Below are positions 16,583 through 25,578 of a stretch of DNA of 64,000 nucleotides, in pieces. Made by a program: the position numbers and the translations under genes. Numbering within the stretch: the stretch's first letter is position 1; every line of letters begins with the position of its first letter. The notes beneath the pieces were generated by a model. It had not been told where the DNA came from and ran no database searches. It worked only from the letters and a program-made list of their open reading frames with translations. Location: the NCBI RefSeq assembly GCF_025567045.1, contig NZ_JAOQJK010000001.1, positions 248,001 to 312,000 on the forward strand. The letters run 5' to 3'. This DNA comes from Barnesiella propionica (GTDB taxonomy: Bacteria > Bacteroidota > Bacteroidia > Bacteroidales > Barnesiellaceae).

Positions 16583-19500
16583 TTAAAATTTAATTGATGC
16601 TCCAAACATATACGTCCTGCAAGTCGGATAGATGCCATAGTCAAGTCCCCACAGTCCCACTTCAGGATCGAGTCCCGAATAGTTTGTCAGAGTCCACAAA
16701 TTATCGAAGCTGAGATACAGTCTGAGCGATTTTACTCCTGCTCTTTTTATCCAATCCTGGGTGAACGTATATCCGAAAGTAAGATTTTTCAATCTCAGAT
16801 ACGAACCGTCTTCCACCCAGCGGGTAGAGGCTCTGTTATTGCGGTTAGGATCGGCGTATATAGCACGCGGCATCGTATGGCTGCTGCCTTCTCCGTTCCA
16901 CCGGTTCAAAGTGGAGGTAAACTGATTGTACGCACTTTCCATACCTTCATGAGAAACTCTTACTCCATTCCATATATCATTTCCGTAAGAACCCTGGAAA
17001 AAGAGGCTTAAATCAAAATTCTTATAACCGAACTGGTTATTAAAGCCAAAAATGAAATCGGGTTGCGGATTACCGATAACCGTACGGTCAAGGTCATTAA
17101 TTACATTATCATTATCATTGACATTGACGAAATAAATATCACCGGGCGAAGTATTCACTTTGGAATCGTGAGAAGCTTTATCCGCCGCCCTATTCTCCAT
17201 AGCCGGACCTGTGAATACCTGATCAAGGTTCTGATATATTCCTCCCATTACAAATCCATAGAAAGAATTAATAGGCAAACCTTCCCGGATTAAACTGATG
17301 CCATTAAGAATTTCCGGGCCTCCCAGTTTCAATACCTCATTCTTGTTGAAAGACATATTCAAGTTGGTCTCCCAGGTAAACTGACCGACAAAATTGCGCG
17401 TATTCAAGGTGAATTCGATACCCTTATTTCTTACTTTTCCTATATTTACAGGGGGCCAGTCTTCTTGTTCCAGCGATGTACCGCTGGTTTGCGGAACCGG
17501 TTTTTTCGTCAGCATATCATTCGTATTCTTCAGGTACAAGTCCACACTGGCAACTATACGGTCATTCAGGAACCCCATATCCAAACCTACATTATACTGT
17601 TCGACAGCTTCCCATTTGATAGAAGGATTAGACAGTTTGTAAGGATAGATAAGTGATACCAAATTGGATTCGAAACCTCTTTGCGAACCGAAATTATAAA
17701 CTCCGTTTACCTCCAGTTTATCGGCAAAGGCGTAAGCATCGATATTTTGATTACCGGTCTGCCCATAACCTAATCTCAGTTTCAGCATAGATATCCAGGG
17801 AACATCTTTCATAAACTCTTCATTGGATATATTCCAGGCTGTAGAAAAAGAAGGGAAATATCCGAACCGGTTGTTTTTACCGAATTTTGAAGAACCGTCG
17901 GCACGGAAAGTGGCGGTAAGAAAATAACGGTTATCATACGAATAATGCAGACGTGCCATATAGGACATCAACGCCCATCTATAAGAATTTCCTCCTACAT
18001 CTGTAGCTTTAGTCGAATTATCGAGTTCGGTCGTCATTTCGCTGGCCCGGCCCGTACCGGCCGCCGACATCCATTCTTTTTTATACTCTTGGTATGACGT
18101 ACCTATCATCGCATTCAATTTGTGTTTTCCTATCTTCTTATCATAAGAAAGAGAGTTGTCCCATAAATAAAGTTCTTCATAAGCAGAAGACAAGGATTGG
18201 GAAGTATTGGTTTGTTCCTTATTTCCCCATTTATATTTAGGAATATAATTATTGTTATATTCATATCCTAGTTCGGCTCCGCCGGTCGTCTTAATCACCA
18301 GACCTTTTATGATCTCCCATTCTGCCGACATATTCGCCAGCATCCGGAAACCTTTCATGCGATAAGACTGCTCATTGATAATAGCGACGGGATTCAACGC
18401 GTCTCCGTTCAGCTCCGCATTTCCTGTAGGCCCGTTATATTCCCCGTTCTCATCATACATGGCAACGGAAGGAAGCATCCTCATAGCATTCTGGATCACT
18501 GTAGATACCGGTTGATTACGACGATTTTCCGCACTGAGGTTAATATTAGCGGTTACTTTTACATTGCTGAGTATCTGAGAAGAGACGTTAGATTGTAAAG
18601 TCAAACGATTGAAATCCGAATTTTTCATAATTCCTTCTTGCGTATAATAACCTAAAGAAGTGGAATGCTGTATTCTTTTTGTTCCCCCCAGAATGGAAAG
18701 ATTCACCTTGTGCATGGGTGCCATCCGGAATAACGGAGAAATCCAGTCGGTTCCTTTGCCTAACGAACCGGGATCGGAAAACAACGGATTCAAGGAGAGA
18801 CCGGCATTGCCTCTCATATCATTATGTAAAGAGGCATACTGCGAAGCATTCATCATATTGAATGTCTTCGCGGTTTTCTGAATACCGTAACTATAATCCA
18901 AGTTTATCTCCGTTTTGCCTTCACGTGCCTGCTTGGTAGTGACGATCACCACGCCATTCGCACCCCGTGAACCGTATATAGCAGTAGCAGAAGCATCTTT
19001 AAGTACATCTATAGTTTCTACATCTGCTGGATTTATATACCACATCCCGCCGTTCACGGGAACTCCGTCAATAACATACAAAGGGGAAGCATCATTTATC
19101 GTTCCCACTCCCCGTATAAGGATAGAGACATCTCCTCCGGGAGCACCCGAATTTTGGACAACCTGCACACCGGATATTTTTCCAGCCAGCGACTGAACGA
19201 CATTGGATGTCGCATTCTTCGTCAGCTCCGCACCCTTTACCGATGCAATAGCGCCCGTTACATCGGAGCGGCGCATCGTACCATATCCCACAACAACCAC
19301 CTCGTCCAGGGCCTTGGTATTCTCTTCCAATACGATATTCACCGCACTCTTCCCCGATATATTCACTTCGGCCGGATGATACCCGACATAAGAGACCTGA
19401 AGAACAGAGCCAGTACCCGTACGAACGGAAAAATCCCCGTTCATATTAGTAACAGTCACATTACCAGATCCCTTTATCTGTACTGTAGCGCCAATAATGG

Positions 19501-19681
19501 GTTCTCCCGATGCACTCACCACTTTTCCCGAAATAAATTGCTGCGATTGTGCTCCAGACTGCTCGGAACGTACTTGTGTACCAAAAGCCATCATATCGGC
19601 CTGCTGCAGTGAGAACAGCGCCATAGCTACGATAAGTCCGCATTGCCTGATGACTCTTTTTCGTTTTCTCTCTCTTGTCAT
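16583..19681 (-). CDS. susC: SusC/RagA-family TonB-linked oligosaccharide transporter
   Basis: 1032 aa from the ATG at 19681; a longer frame to 19738 exists but the signal sequence starts at MTRERKRKRVIRQCGL. The order is signal peptide, CarboxypepD_reg-like domain (~52-110, GKVVSASGEPIIGATVQIKG), the SusC signature DEVVVVGYG (~125), plug domain with YVIDGVPVNG and AIYGSRGANGVVIVTTK, then a ~750-residue barrel ending MFGASIKF. It imports PUL oligosaccharides across the outer membrane together with SusD. Expression probably depends on the operator at 19794-19820, which is shared with the cytoplasmic sugar genes upstream. Confidence 0.96.
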   Translation of the reverse strand: MTRERKRKRVIRQCGLIVAMALFSLQQADMMAFGTQVRSEQSGAQSQQFISGKVVSASGEPIIGATVQIKGSGNVTVTNMNGDFSVRTGTGSVLQVSYVGYHPAEVNISGKSAVNIVLEENTKALDEVVVVGYGTMRRSDVTGAIASVKGAELTKNATSNVVQSLAGKISGVQVVQNSGAPGGDVSILIRGVGTINDASPLYVIDGVPVNGGMWYINPADVETIDVLKDASATAIYGSRGANGVVIVTTKQAREGKTEINLDYSYGIQKTAKTFNMMNASQYASLHNDMRGNAGLSLNPLFSDPGSLGKGTDWISPLFRMAPMHKVNLSILGGTKRIQHSTSLGYYTQEGIMKNSDFNRLTLQSNVSSQILSNVKVTANINLSAENRRNQPVSTVIQNAMRMLPSVAMYDENGEYNGPTGNAELNGDALNPVAIINEQSYRMKGFRMLANMSAEWEIIKGLVIKTTGGAELGYEYNNNYIPKYKWGNKEQTNTSQSLSSAYEELYLWDNSLSYDKKIGKHKLNAMIGTSYQEYKKEWMSAAGTGRASEMTTELDNSTKATDVGGNSYRWALMSYMARLHYSYDNRYFLTATFRADGSSKFGKNNRFGYFPSFSTAWNISNEEFMKDVPWISMLKLRLGYGQTGNQNIDAYAFADKLEVNGVYNFGSQRGFESNLVSLIYPYKLSNPSIKWEAVEQYNVGLDMGFLNDRIVASVDLYLKNTNDMLTKKPVPQTSGTSLEQEDWPPVNIGKVRNKGIEFTLNTRNFVGQFTWETNLNMSFNKNEVLKLGGPEILNGISLIREGLPINSFYGFVMGGIYQNLDQVFTGPAMENRAADKASHDSKVNTSPGDIYFVNVNDNDNVINDLDRTVIGNPQPDFIFGFNNQFGYKNFDLSLFFQGSYGNDIWNGVRVSHEGMESAYNQFTSTLNRWNGEGSSHTMPRAIYADPNRNNRASTRWVEDGSYLRLKNLTFGYTFTQDWIKRAGVKSLRLYLSFDNLWTLTNYSGLDPEVGLWGLDYGIYPTCRTYMFGASIKF

Positions 19682-19750
19682 AATTGCGTGTTTTTCGATG
19701 TTATTTTTTATCTGTTTTTCATGTAAAAAATAAAGCACTTTTATATTATG

Positions 19751-19820
19751 CTAAATTAAAAGAATGTCATACATACTCTTTTCTCCATTTTAACCAACAA
19801 TTATGGTATTTTATCATAAT
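19751..19820 (-). promoter_or_regulatory. susC promoter with 27-bp palindromic operator
   Basis: Operator at 19794-19820: ATTATG and CATAAT arms separated by 9 nt, flanked by CCAAC. A weak -7 element TAATTTAG (minus strand, one mismatch to TAnnTTTG) lies at 19751-19758, exactly 35 nt away. The same layout recurs at 25457-25526. No good -33 box is present, as expected for an activator-dependent promoter. The leader to the susC ATG would be ~60 nt. Confidence 0.65.
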
Positions 19821-19867
19821 CGTGGGTTCAAACAGGATATTAGAATATTTTCCTTTACAAAGAATTT

Positions 19868-21298
19868 CTATTTTAATAGACGTGGAACACCACCTTTTCT
19901 CCAATAGTCCTCAATTCGTTCCAATGTAACACCCTTCGTTTCAGGAACATAGAAATATCCCCAAATAATTGCAGCCAACGCAATGACCGCATAAAACCAG
20001 AAAGCTCCCGCAGGATTACCCAGATTCTCATCGCCCAGATATATTTCCGTTCCTCCTATTGTAAATGCTTTAACTATTTTAAAGAATGTAAATGAAACGA
20101 TTGCATTGAACACCCACACGGACAACGAGCCTAAAGAAGAGCCGAGCCCGCGCACTTTTTGAGGAAATATTTCAGAAATAATCAGCCAGCCCAACGGGCC
20201 TATGCTGATCGCATAAAATGAAACATAGGAAAAGACCAGTATGATGGACAGCCATTTCCCAGCTTCGCCCAGATGTGATGATAAAGCAAAACAGGTACCC
20301 AGCAGAACCAGAGAAACAAATATGCCGGTAAGTCCTGTAAAATAAAGTTTACGTCTTCCCAGTTTATCGACAAAATACACCGACACTAATGTAAACAGAA
20401 GATTAATGATTCCGACACCCACCGCTGCCCATATAGCAGAAATAGTACCGTCGAAACCGGCCATCAGAAAGATCTTGGGACTGTAATAAATTACTGTATT
20501 GATTCCTATAAATTGCTGGAAGAACATAATACCGATACCGATGATCACCGCATTCCTCAGCCAGGGTTTCATAAGTTCCCTGAATCCCGATTTTTCCTCC
20601 TTACTTTTTTCTATTTCTCCTTTGATTGTGCGATACGAATTTTCCATACCTTCATACCCTTCTATACGGGCAAGAACTGCACGGCCTTCCTCTTCCCTTC
20701 CATTGCTGATCAGCCACCGGGGGGTCTCCGGCATAAACAGCATTCCTATCAGCAATATCAAAGCGGGGATAACTCCAACATAAAACATAGGACGCCAGCA
20801 GGAAACAACTGCCTCATCGGCAAAAGCAAGATCGGAAAGATAGGATGCCAACACACCTACCGTAATCATAAGCTGAAACATGGAAACCAATGTGCCCCTT
20901 TTTTGAGCAGGCGATATTTCTGCTATGTACAACGGTACGGCAAAAGAAGAAACCCCGATCGCCACCCCAAGAAATAAACGGGATACGATGAGATGTCCTA
21001 TATTGGGTGCAAACCCCGACCACAGGGCTCCTATGGAAAAAATAACGGCAGAAGCCAGGATAACTGTCTTTCTCCCCAGTCTGTCAGTCACTTTCCCACA
21101 GAACAAAGCTCCCAGCACAGCACCTACCAGACCCGCTGCCGTCACCACTTCTATCATGGAATTATCCAAACCGAAATCTTTCTGAAAAAAAGGAATCGCA
21201 CCGGAAATGACCCCGGTATCGAATCCAAACAGCAAACCTCCTGTCGCTGCAATAATTGCAATGACGTAAATTACGGCATTATTGTGTTTTGGTTTCAT
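19868..21298 (-). CDS. MFS sugar porter (sugar:H+ symporter family)
   Basis: 476 aa, about 12 membrane segments. Sugar-porter family signatures are present: GFDTGVISGAIPFFQ in TM1, GKVTDRLGRKT (loop 2-3), PLYIAEISPAQKRGTL, PETPRWL before the central loop, FFQQFIGINTVIYYSP in TM7, DKLGRRKLY (loop 8-9) and the terminal VPETKGVTLE. It moves a monosaccharide across the inner membrane. It lies 35 bp downstream of the isomerase gene and ahead of susC, so it supplies the cytosolic kinase and isomerases of the same locus. The exact sugar is not determinable from the motifs; glucose, xylose and arabinose porters share them. Confidence 0.93.
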   Translation of the reverse strand: MKPKHNNAVIYVIAIIAATGGLLFGFDTGVISGAIPFFQKDFGLDNSMIEVVTAAGLVGAVLGALFCGKVTDRLGRKTVILASAVIFSIGALWSGFAPNIGHLIVSRLFLGVAIGVSSFAVPLYIAEISPAQKRGTLVSMFQLMITVGVLASYLSDLAFADEAVVSCWRPMFYVGVIPALILLIGMLFMPETPRWLISNGREEEGRAVLARIEGYEGMENSYRTIKGEIEKSKEEKSGFRELMKPWLRNAVIIGIGIMFFQQFIGINTVIYYSPKIFLMAGFDGTISAIWAAVGVGIINLLFTLVSVYFVDKLGRRKLYFTGLTGIFVSLVLLGTCFALSSHLGEAGKWLSIILVFSYVSFYAISIGPLGWLIISEIFPQKVRGLGSSLGSLSVWVFNAIVSFTFFKIVKAFTIGGTEIYLGDENLGNPAGAFWFYAVIALAAIIWGYFYVPETKGVTLERIEDYWRKGGVPRLLK

Positions 21299-21333
21299 TG
21301 TATTTGAATTTAAGAATTGAAAAAAATTATTTA

Positions 21334-22113
21334 TCAGGGTTCGTAATTTCTCCAGACATTTTCTTTCAGTGCAGGATTCGGCACATACAGAAATGATTCG
21401 GGCGATCTTTCGAACGTACGGTATATAGCCTCTCCTTTTACAATACCTAAATCGGAATGGTCAGCCGGAGTTTTACATATCAGTGCTGTCTTCTCGTAAG
21501 AAGGATTGGCACTCCACTCGATCTTGTTCTTTTCATTAAAAACAGGAAACCAAGCTATGCCTTTATGTTTACGGATACCCTCATACTCAAATCCGTAATC
21601 TCGGTCACACCAAGCCCCGAAAGTCAAGGGCTCATCGGGATTGGCACTAATAGTGGCATGCGCCCAATACGGAGGAACGATCACGACGTCTCCGGCCTTA
21701 GCGTACACGGCATAACAACGTCCAGGATTATCTTCGGCATACTCCTGCATATATATGATAGCTTCTCCCGACCAGATTTCATAAACTTCAGGAGTAGACC
21801 AATCGCTGAAACGCGATACCCAATGAATGTGCCCCTGGCTACGGATAGGTTCGTTACCTAAACGACCCGCTGCATATGTCACGACACCATACAGCAAATG
21901 CATTTTATAAAGCTGCTCTTTATGTTCCTGCTTCCCTACGTCCATGGCTATAGAATATACGATTTCAGGACCATCACAATCAGGATCGGCCAAACTCGCC
22001 CGTATATCGTTGAGAAAACGATTCTCCACCTGCGGACCGAACACATCTTTCCCATATACGAACCCCATAGGGTTCGTAGTGGGTACTATATCAAATCCCG
22101 GATTAAATTTCAT
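21334..22113 (-). CDS. Cupin-type glucose-6-phosphate isomerase family protein (longer form)
   Basis: 259 aa. The cupin core holds the expected metal ligands: GHIHW near residue 95, PEVYEIWSGEAIIYMQEY (Glu) and PPYWAHATISANPDEPL (His). This is the pattern of archaeal-type, metal-dependent phosphoglucose isomerase (GPI family), which interconverts aldose and ketose phosphates such as G6P and F6P. It starts 5 bp after the mannose-6-phosphate isomerase gene. A second, shorter member of the same family is encoded at 24857-25438. Having two suggests different substrates. Members of this fold also act on other sugars, so the G6P assignment is tentative. Confidence 0.75.
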   Translation of the reverse strand: MKFNPGFDIVPTTNPMGFVYGKDVFGPQVENRFLNDIRASLADPDCDGPEIVYSIAMDVGKQEHKEQLYKMHLLYGVVTYAAGRLGNEPIRSQGHIHWVSRFSDWSTPEVYEIWSGEAIIYMQEYAEDNPGRCYAVYAKAGDVVIVPPYWAHATISANPDEPLTFGAWCDRDYGFEYEGIRKHKGIAWFPVFNEKNKIEWSANPSYEKTALICKTPADHSDLGIVKGEAIYRTFERSPESFLYVPNPALKENVWRNYEP

Positions 22114-22118
22114 AGTAT

Positions 22119-23897
22119 TTATACGTTATGTTTTACAAATGCTTTAATGGTCCCGCATAATTGTCCGTCCGACTCTCCGTACGGACGTATGGTATATCGT
22201 CCCACCGAAGCAGGTATGATAAAAGTTTCGGCATAATGTACCACAAACGGATCGAATGCTCCGTCGGGACTTTCCACTACAGCTTCCCTGCCTTCTACCA
22301 GATTCAATACGTTCACGCTGCCGTCGGTCTCGTGCGTAACAGGTTTTGAAAACCAATGTCTGCGAGTTTCAATGAATTCACATTCGTGAAGTCCGGTATG
22401 TTCTTCGGTCCAGCCGTCTCCCTCCGCTACTTTTTCTATTTTATTATATATCTCTTTTTTTACCCAAGATTCAGTACGGTTCCACTGGATGACTTCTTTT
22501 CCATGACCTATATTGATAGGACGGGGACGGCCATCCAGTCCCAAACGTCCCCAATCCCACAATTTGAATGTAAAGATGTAAGGAGTCGCACTTATTTCAA
22601 GTACCATGCTGTTCTGTCCCGAACAATGTATAGTTCCGGCCGGAATCAATACGTGATCATGTTTTTTCACAGGATAAGAACCTACGTATTTATCTGCATC
22701 GAATCTACCTGTAGTTTGTGCATCCGTCAGTGCCTGTATCATTTCAGCAGGTTCCGTTCCTTCTTTCACTCCCAAATATACAGTTGCATCATCTTCGGCA
22801 TCCAGCAAATAGTAGCTCTCGTCCTGCGTATAATGCATACCGAATTTTTCCTGTATGTATTGAGTAAGCGGATGTACCTGTAAACTGAGATTACCACCCT
22901 CCATCGTATCCAGGAAGTCGAAACGGATAGGAAATTCATCTCCGAACCTCCCGTATACAGGGTTACCCAGCAACTCCCGGGGATAAGCAAAGACAAGGTT
23001 AACAGAAGGTATCTCGAAACGGATATCCCCGAAACCCAGGAAAAGACTGTTTTCCTCGGGTACGCAATCAAAGCACCAGGCAAAATTAGGAGTGTTTTTA
23101 TCCAAATCGCAGATTTCTTTCATCCATTGTCCGCCCCAGGGACCCGGATCGAAAAAGGGCACTACGCGGAAAGGAGTGGAAGCCGCTTTTTTAAGACCCT
23201 GTTCTACTGCGGCCGCCGTTGCCATTTTAGGTTCTCCGGCCACATTGGTATCCAGCACATAATTCCACCGTTTCATTAATTTCTTTTTCCAGCGGTCGCA
23301 AATACGCCAGTCCACAAAAAAAGCACGTTTATACTGCAACCCCGGACGTTCCTTTTTATTTTCAATTCCGACATTGGATATTTCATTCCGTCTGAACCTT
23401 AATTGGAGTTCCCAACGAGCCATATCGGCATATACGAGCAAATCGCTCTTTTCACAGAGATATGCAGCACCCACACCATAGACGATGATTTCTCCTGATT
23501 CCACAGAATTTATACCGGCACGAACCGCGCTGACTTTCTTGTCATCAAAATAACAGTCCATATGGAAACGGGTCATATATCCGAATATCTCGTCATCGGT
23601 AATATCATCTTTAAAAAAGGTATTGATCTCCCCGGAAGTTTTCATCGCATCCGCCGAATTGAACCAATGAGCTTTAGGGAATGCCTGCGTCAAAGCCTGC
23701 TTTACTTCTTCGTCCAAAATACCCTGATAACAGTCTATTACAAGAATTCTAACATTCTTTTTTACTATATCCAGTTCTGTCCGAAGCCGGGCTGTTATAG
23801 CGGACCAACCGGACCAGCACATATTTTCGGAATCAGGGGTTACGGACACGACAGGAAATTTGTCGTAATTAGATTTATAATTTGAATATTTCTTCAT
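22119..23897 (-). CDS. Class I mannose-6-phosphate isomerase with N-terminal kinase-like domain
   Basis: 592 aa, nearly twice the usual ~320 aa. Residues ~270-592 are the zinc isomerase: GNPVYGRFGDEFPIRFDFLD, NLSLQVHP (Gln/His ligands), DESYYLLDAEDDATVYLG (Glu) and LIPAGTIHCSGQNSMVLEIS (His). It converts mannose-6-P to fructose-6-P. The first ~235 residues resemble a nucleoside-kinase fold (ILVIDCYQGILDEE, YLCEKSDLLVYADM) but lack a Walker A G-x4-GK-S/T motif, so they are probably non-catalytic. The start codon overlaps the ROK kinase gene by 23 bp, suggesting translational coupling. Confidence 0.85.
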   Translation of the reverse strand: MKKYSNYKSNYDKFPVVSVTPDSENMCWSGWSAITARLRTELDIVKKNVRILVIDCYQGILDEEVKQALTQAFPKAHWFNSADAMKTSGEINTFFKDDITDDEIFGYMTRFHMDCYFDDKKVSAVRAGINSVESGEIIVYGVGAAYLCEKSDLLVYADMARWELQLRFRRNEISNVGIENKKERPGLQYKRAFFVDWRICDRWKKKLMKRWNYVLDTNVAGEPKMATAAAVEQGLKKAASTPFRVVPFFDPGPWGGQWMKEICDLDKNTPNFAWCFDCVPEENSLFLGFGDIRFEIPSVNLVFAYPRELLGNPVYGRFGDEFPIRFDFLDTMEGGNLSLQVHPLTQYIQEKFGMHYTQDESYYLLDAEDDATVYLGVKEGTEPAEMIQALTDAQTTGRFDADKYVGSYPVKKHDHVLIPAGTIHCSGQNSMVLEISATPYIFTFKLWDWGRLGLDGRPRPINIGHGKEVIQWNRTESWVKKEIYNKIEKVAEGDGWTEEHTGLHECEFIETRRHWFSKPVTHETDGSVNVLNLVEGREAVVESPDGAFDPFVVHYAETFIIPASVGRYTIRPYGESDGQLCGTIKAFVKHNV

Positions 23898-24852
23898 TTT
23901 TTTCTTTTTTTATTTCCGATAAATAATAATCCAAGCCCAGTACAGCCGCATTATCGCACAGGGATGACGCAACTATCCGTACTTTATTAACAGGCGACCA
24001 CGCAAGTCCATTCACCCTATCTGTAATATACGGCAGAATAATATCTTTGCTCTTCATGATACCACCTCCCATGATTACCACCTCAGGATCGTAAGAATGG
24101 ATATAGGAAACAATAGCAGCCGTCCATACATCCATGCATTCTTTACATATTATCGTGGCATCGGGATCTCCTTCTCTCATCAGGGAGAAAAGGCGTTTAA
24201 AGTCTAAATCGGCAACATTCTCTTTGAACCGGGACGATATATTTTCATTGGATCTGATGATCTCGGGTAAAAAGAAAGAAGAGGCCATTGCTTCCACACA
24301 ACCTCTGTTTCCGCAACTGCAACGACGTCCCCGGTAGTCAACGATAATATGCCCTCCCAGTGAACCAGCCTGACTATGACTGCCGACAAGAGGACGGCCA
24401 TTTAGGATCACCCCCGTACCGATACCGGTTCCTATTGTCATAGTCACAACATTATCATATCCTTTTCCGGCTCCATGGCGCCATTCCCCGATAACAGCCA
24501 ACCGAGCATCGTTCTCAATAAAAAAAGGTACGTTCCAGCAATCGTATGCCCACTCGTTCAAATCGATACGGCAAGCATCATCATATTTATCATTCGTCGA
24601 AACGATGCGTCTTTCCGACGGATTTACCATACCGGGAAAAGCCATTCCAACCGCATTCAACCGATCCGGGGTTATTCCTTCTTCAGACAAGACGCGCTTT
24701 ATTGCATTTTCTATAAACGGCAGCATGGAAGCTAATCCGTCAGAAGAATCGGAGGGCAAAGAAACGAATCTCACAATCTCGGAGTGCTGAAGGAGTCCTA
24801 TCTTTACAATAGTACCACCCAGGTCTATTGCAATACTATAGTTATCTTGCAT
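23875..24852 (-). CDS. ROK-family sugar kinase
   Basis: 325 aa. N-terminal phosphate motif DLGGTIVKIGLL (about residues 10-21), ENDARLAVIGEW (catalytic Asp), GTGIGTGVILNGR, and the ROK zinc motif CSCGNRGCVEAMAS (about 178-191). There is no DNA-binding helix-turn-helix at the N-terminus, so it is a kinase and not a NagC/XylR-type repressor. It phosphorylates an aldose or ketose (glucose, mannose or fructose are the family's usual substrates) delivered by the MFS porter, feeding the adjacent isomerases. It lies 4 bp after the cupin isomerase and overlaps the next gene. Confidence 0.93.
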   Translation of the reverse strand: MQDNYSIAIDLGGTIVKIGLLQHSEIVRFVSLPSDSSDGLASMLPFIENAIKRVLSEEGITPDRLNAVGMAFPGMVNPSERRIVSTNDKYDDACRIDLNEWAYDCWNVPFFIENDARLAVIGEWRHGAGKGYDNVVTMTIGTGIGTGVILNGRPLVGSHSQAGSLGGHIIVDYRGRRCSCGNRGCVEAMASSFFLPEIIRSNENISSRFKENVADLDFKRLFSLMREGDPDATIICKECMDVWTAAIVSYIHSYDPEVVIMGGGIMKSKDIILPYITDRVNGLAWSPVNKVRIVASSLCDNAAVLGLDYYLSEIKKEKNEEIFKL

Positions 24853-24856
24853 ACAA

Positions 24857-25438
24857 TTATTTTATTAAACAGGGTTCTCCTTCTATTTCTACTAATCTGG
24901 CTGCAAAACCATGGTCGGCTATCTCCTGATAATTATGGCCGGCATCGGACGGCCAGCAGGCGGCGAAAGAGAACAGGGTGTTACCTGTGTTCGCCATACG
25001 GTGTGCGACCCCGCCCGGTATATAATGCAGACTGCCCGGAAAAACCCGCTCAGCCCATACACGACGTTGTTCATCCATAAGAATAAGCATACCTTCACCT
25101 TCAAGTCCCCAATAAAATTCAGCCCGGTCGATCTGAGCATGATAGTGGCCTTTCGTCATCAGGTATTCACTCCCCACCTTACCGGCATGCAAATAAGTAA
25201 TTCCAAAATACAAACCTCCCGGCGTACCCTCTTTTTCAGGTAAGAAGCTACTTACTTCATAAGCAGGCATGTCGGAATCCAATTCGGAAAAAGCTTTAGT
25301 ATCGGCAAATATTCCTTTCAGGTCTCCTAACGTGCGGGATATCGTTTGTACATTTTTTCCAACCAACCGGTTTCCGGTAAAAAAAAGCCGGGGGATTTCA
25401 ATTTCCATATTTTCCATACTATTGTCATTAATGTTCAT
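24857..25438 (-). CDS. Cupin-type glucose-6-phosphate isomerase (GPI family, short form)
   Basis: 193 aa from the ATG at 25438. An upstream in-frame ATG at 25477 would lie upstream of the -7 element (25457-25464) and is rejected. Cupin metal ligands: KGHYHAQIDRAEFYWGLEGEG and HYIPGGVAHRMAN. The C-terminus (AGHNYQEIADHGFAARLVE) is typical of bacterial members that isomerise glucose-6-P to fructose-6-P. It is the first gene of the metabolic operon, directly controlled by the promoter/operator at 25457-25526, and sits 4 bp ahead of the ROK kinase. Confidence 0.85.
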   Translation of the reverse strand: MNINDNSMENMEIEIPRLFFTGNRLVGKNVQTISRTLGDLKGIFADTKAFSELDSDMPAYEVSSFLPEKEGTPGGLYFGITYLHAGKVGSEYLMTKGHYHAQIDRAEFYWGLEGEGMLILMDEQRRVWAERVFPGSLHYIPGGVAHRMANTGNTLFSFAACWPSDAGHNYQEIADHGFAARLVEIEGEPCLIK

Positions 25439-25456
25439 ACCTTGATATCGATATGA

Positions 25457-25526
25457 CAAAGGTATGACGGTAAGCAAATCGCGCTATTCGCAATCTTTGC
25501 CAACCATTATGCTATTTTATCATAAT
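25457..25526 (-). promoter_or_regulatory. Promoter of the sugar kinase/isomerase operon with the shared operator
   Basis: -7 element TACCTTTG on the minus strand at 25457-25464; palindromic operator at 25500-25526 (ATTATG-N9-CATAAT plus flanking CCAAC). It matches 25 of 27 bases of the operator before susC, with the same 35-nt gap to the -7 element. The adjacent AraC protein is the obvious candidate regulator. Confidence 0.72.
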
Positions 25527-25578
25527 TTTATACCCTGGGAGTGGAAATGATAATATTCTAAATGTTCTAAGGATAATT

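Noticed and set aside
16570..16644. Extended N-terminus of SusD
   Set aside because: Would overlap susC and displace the lipoprotein signal from the N-terminus.
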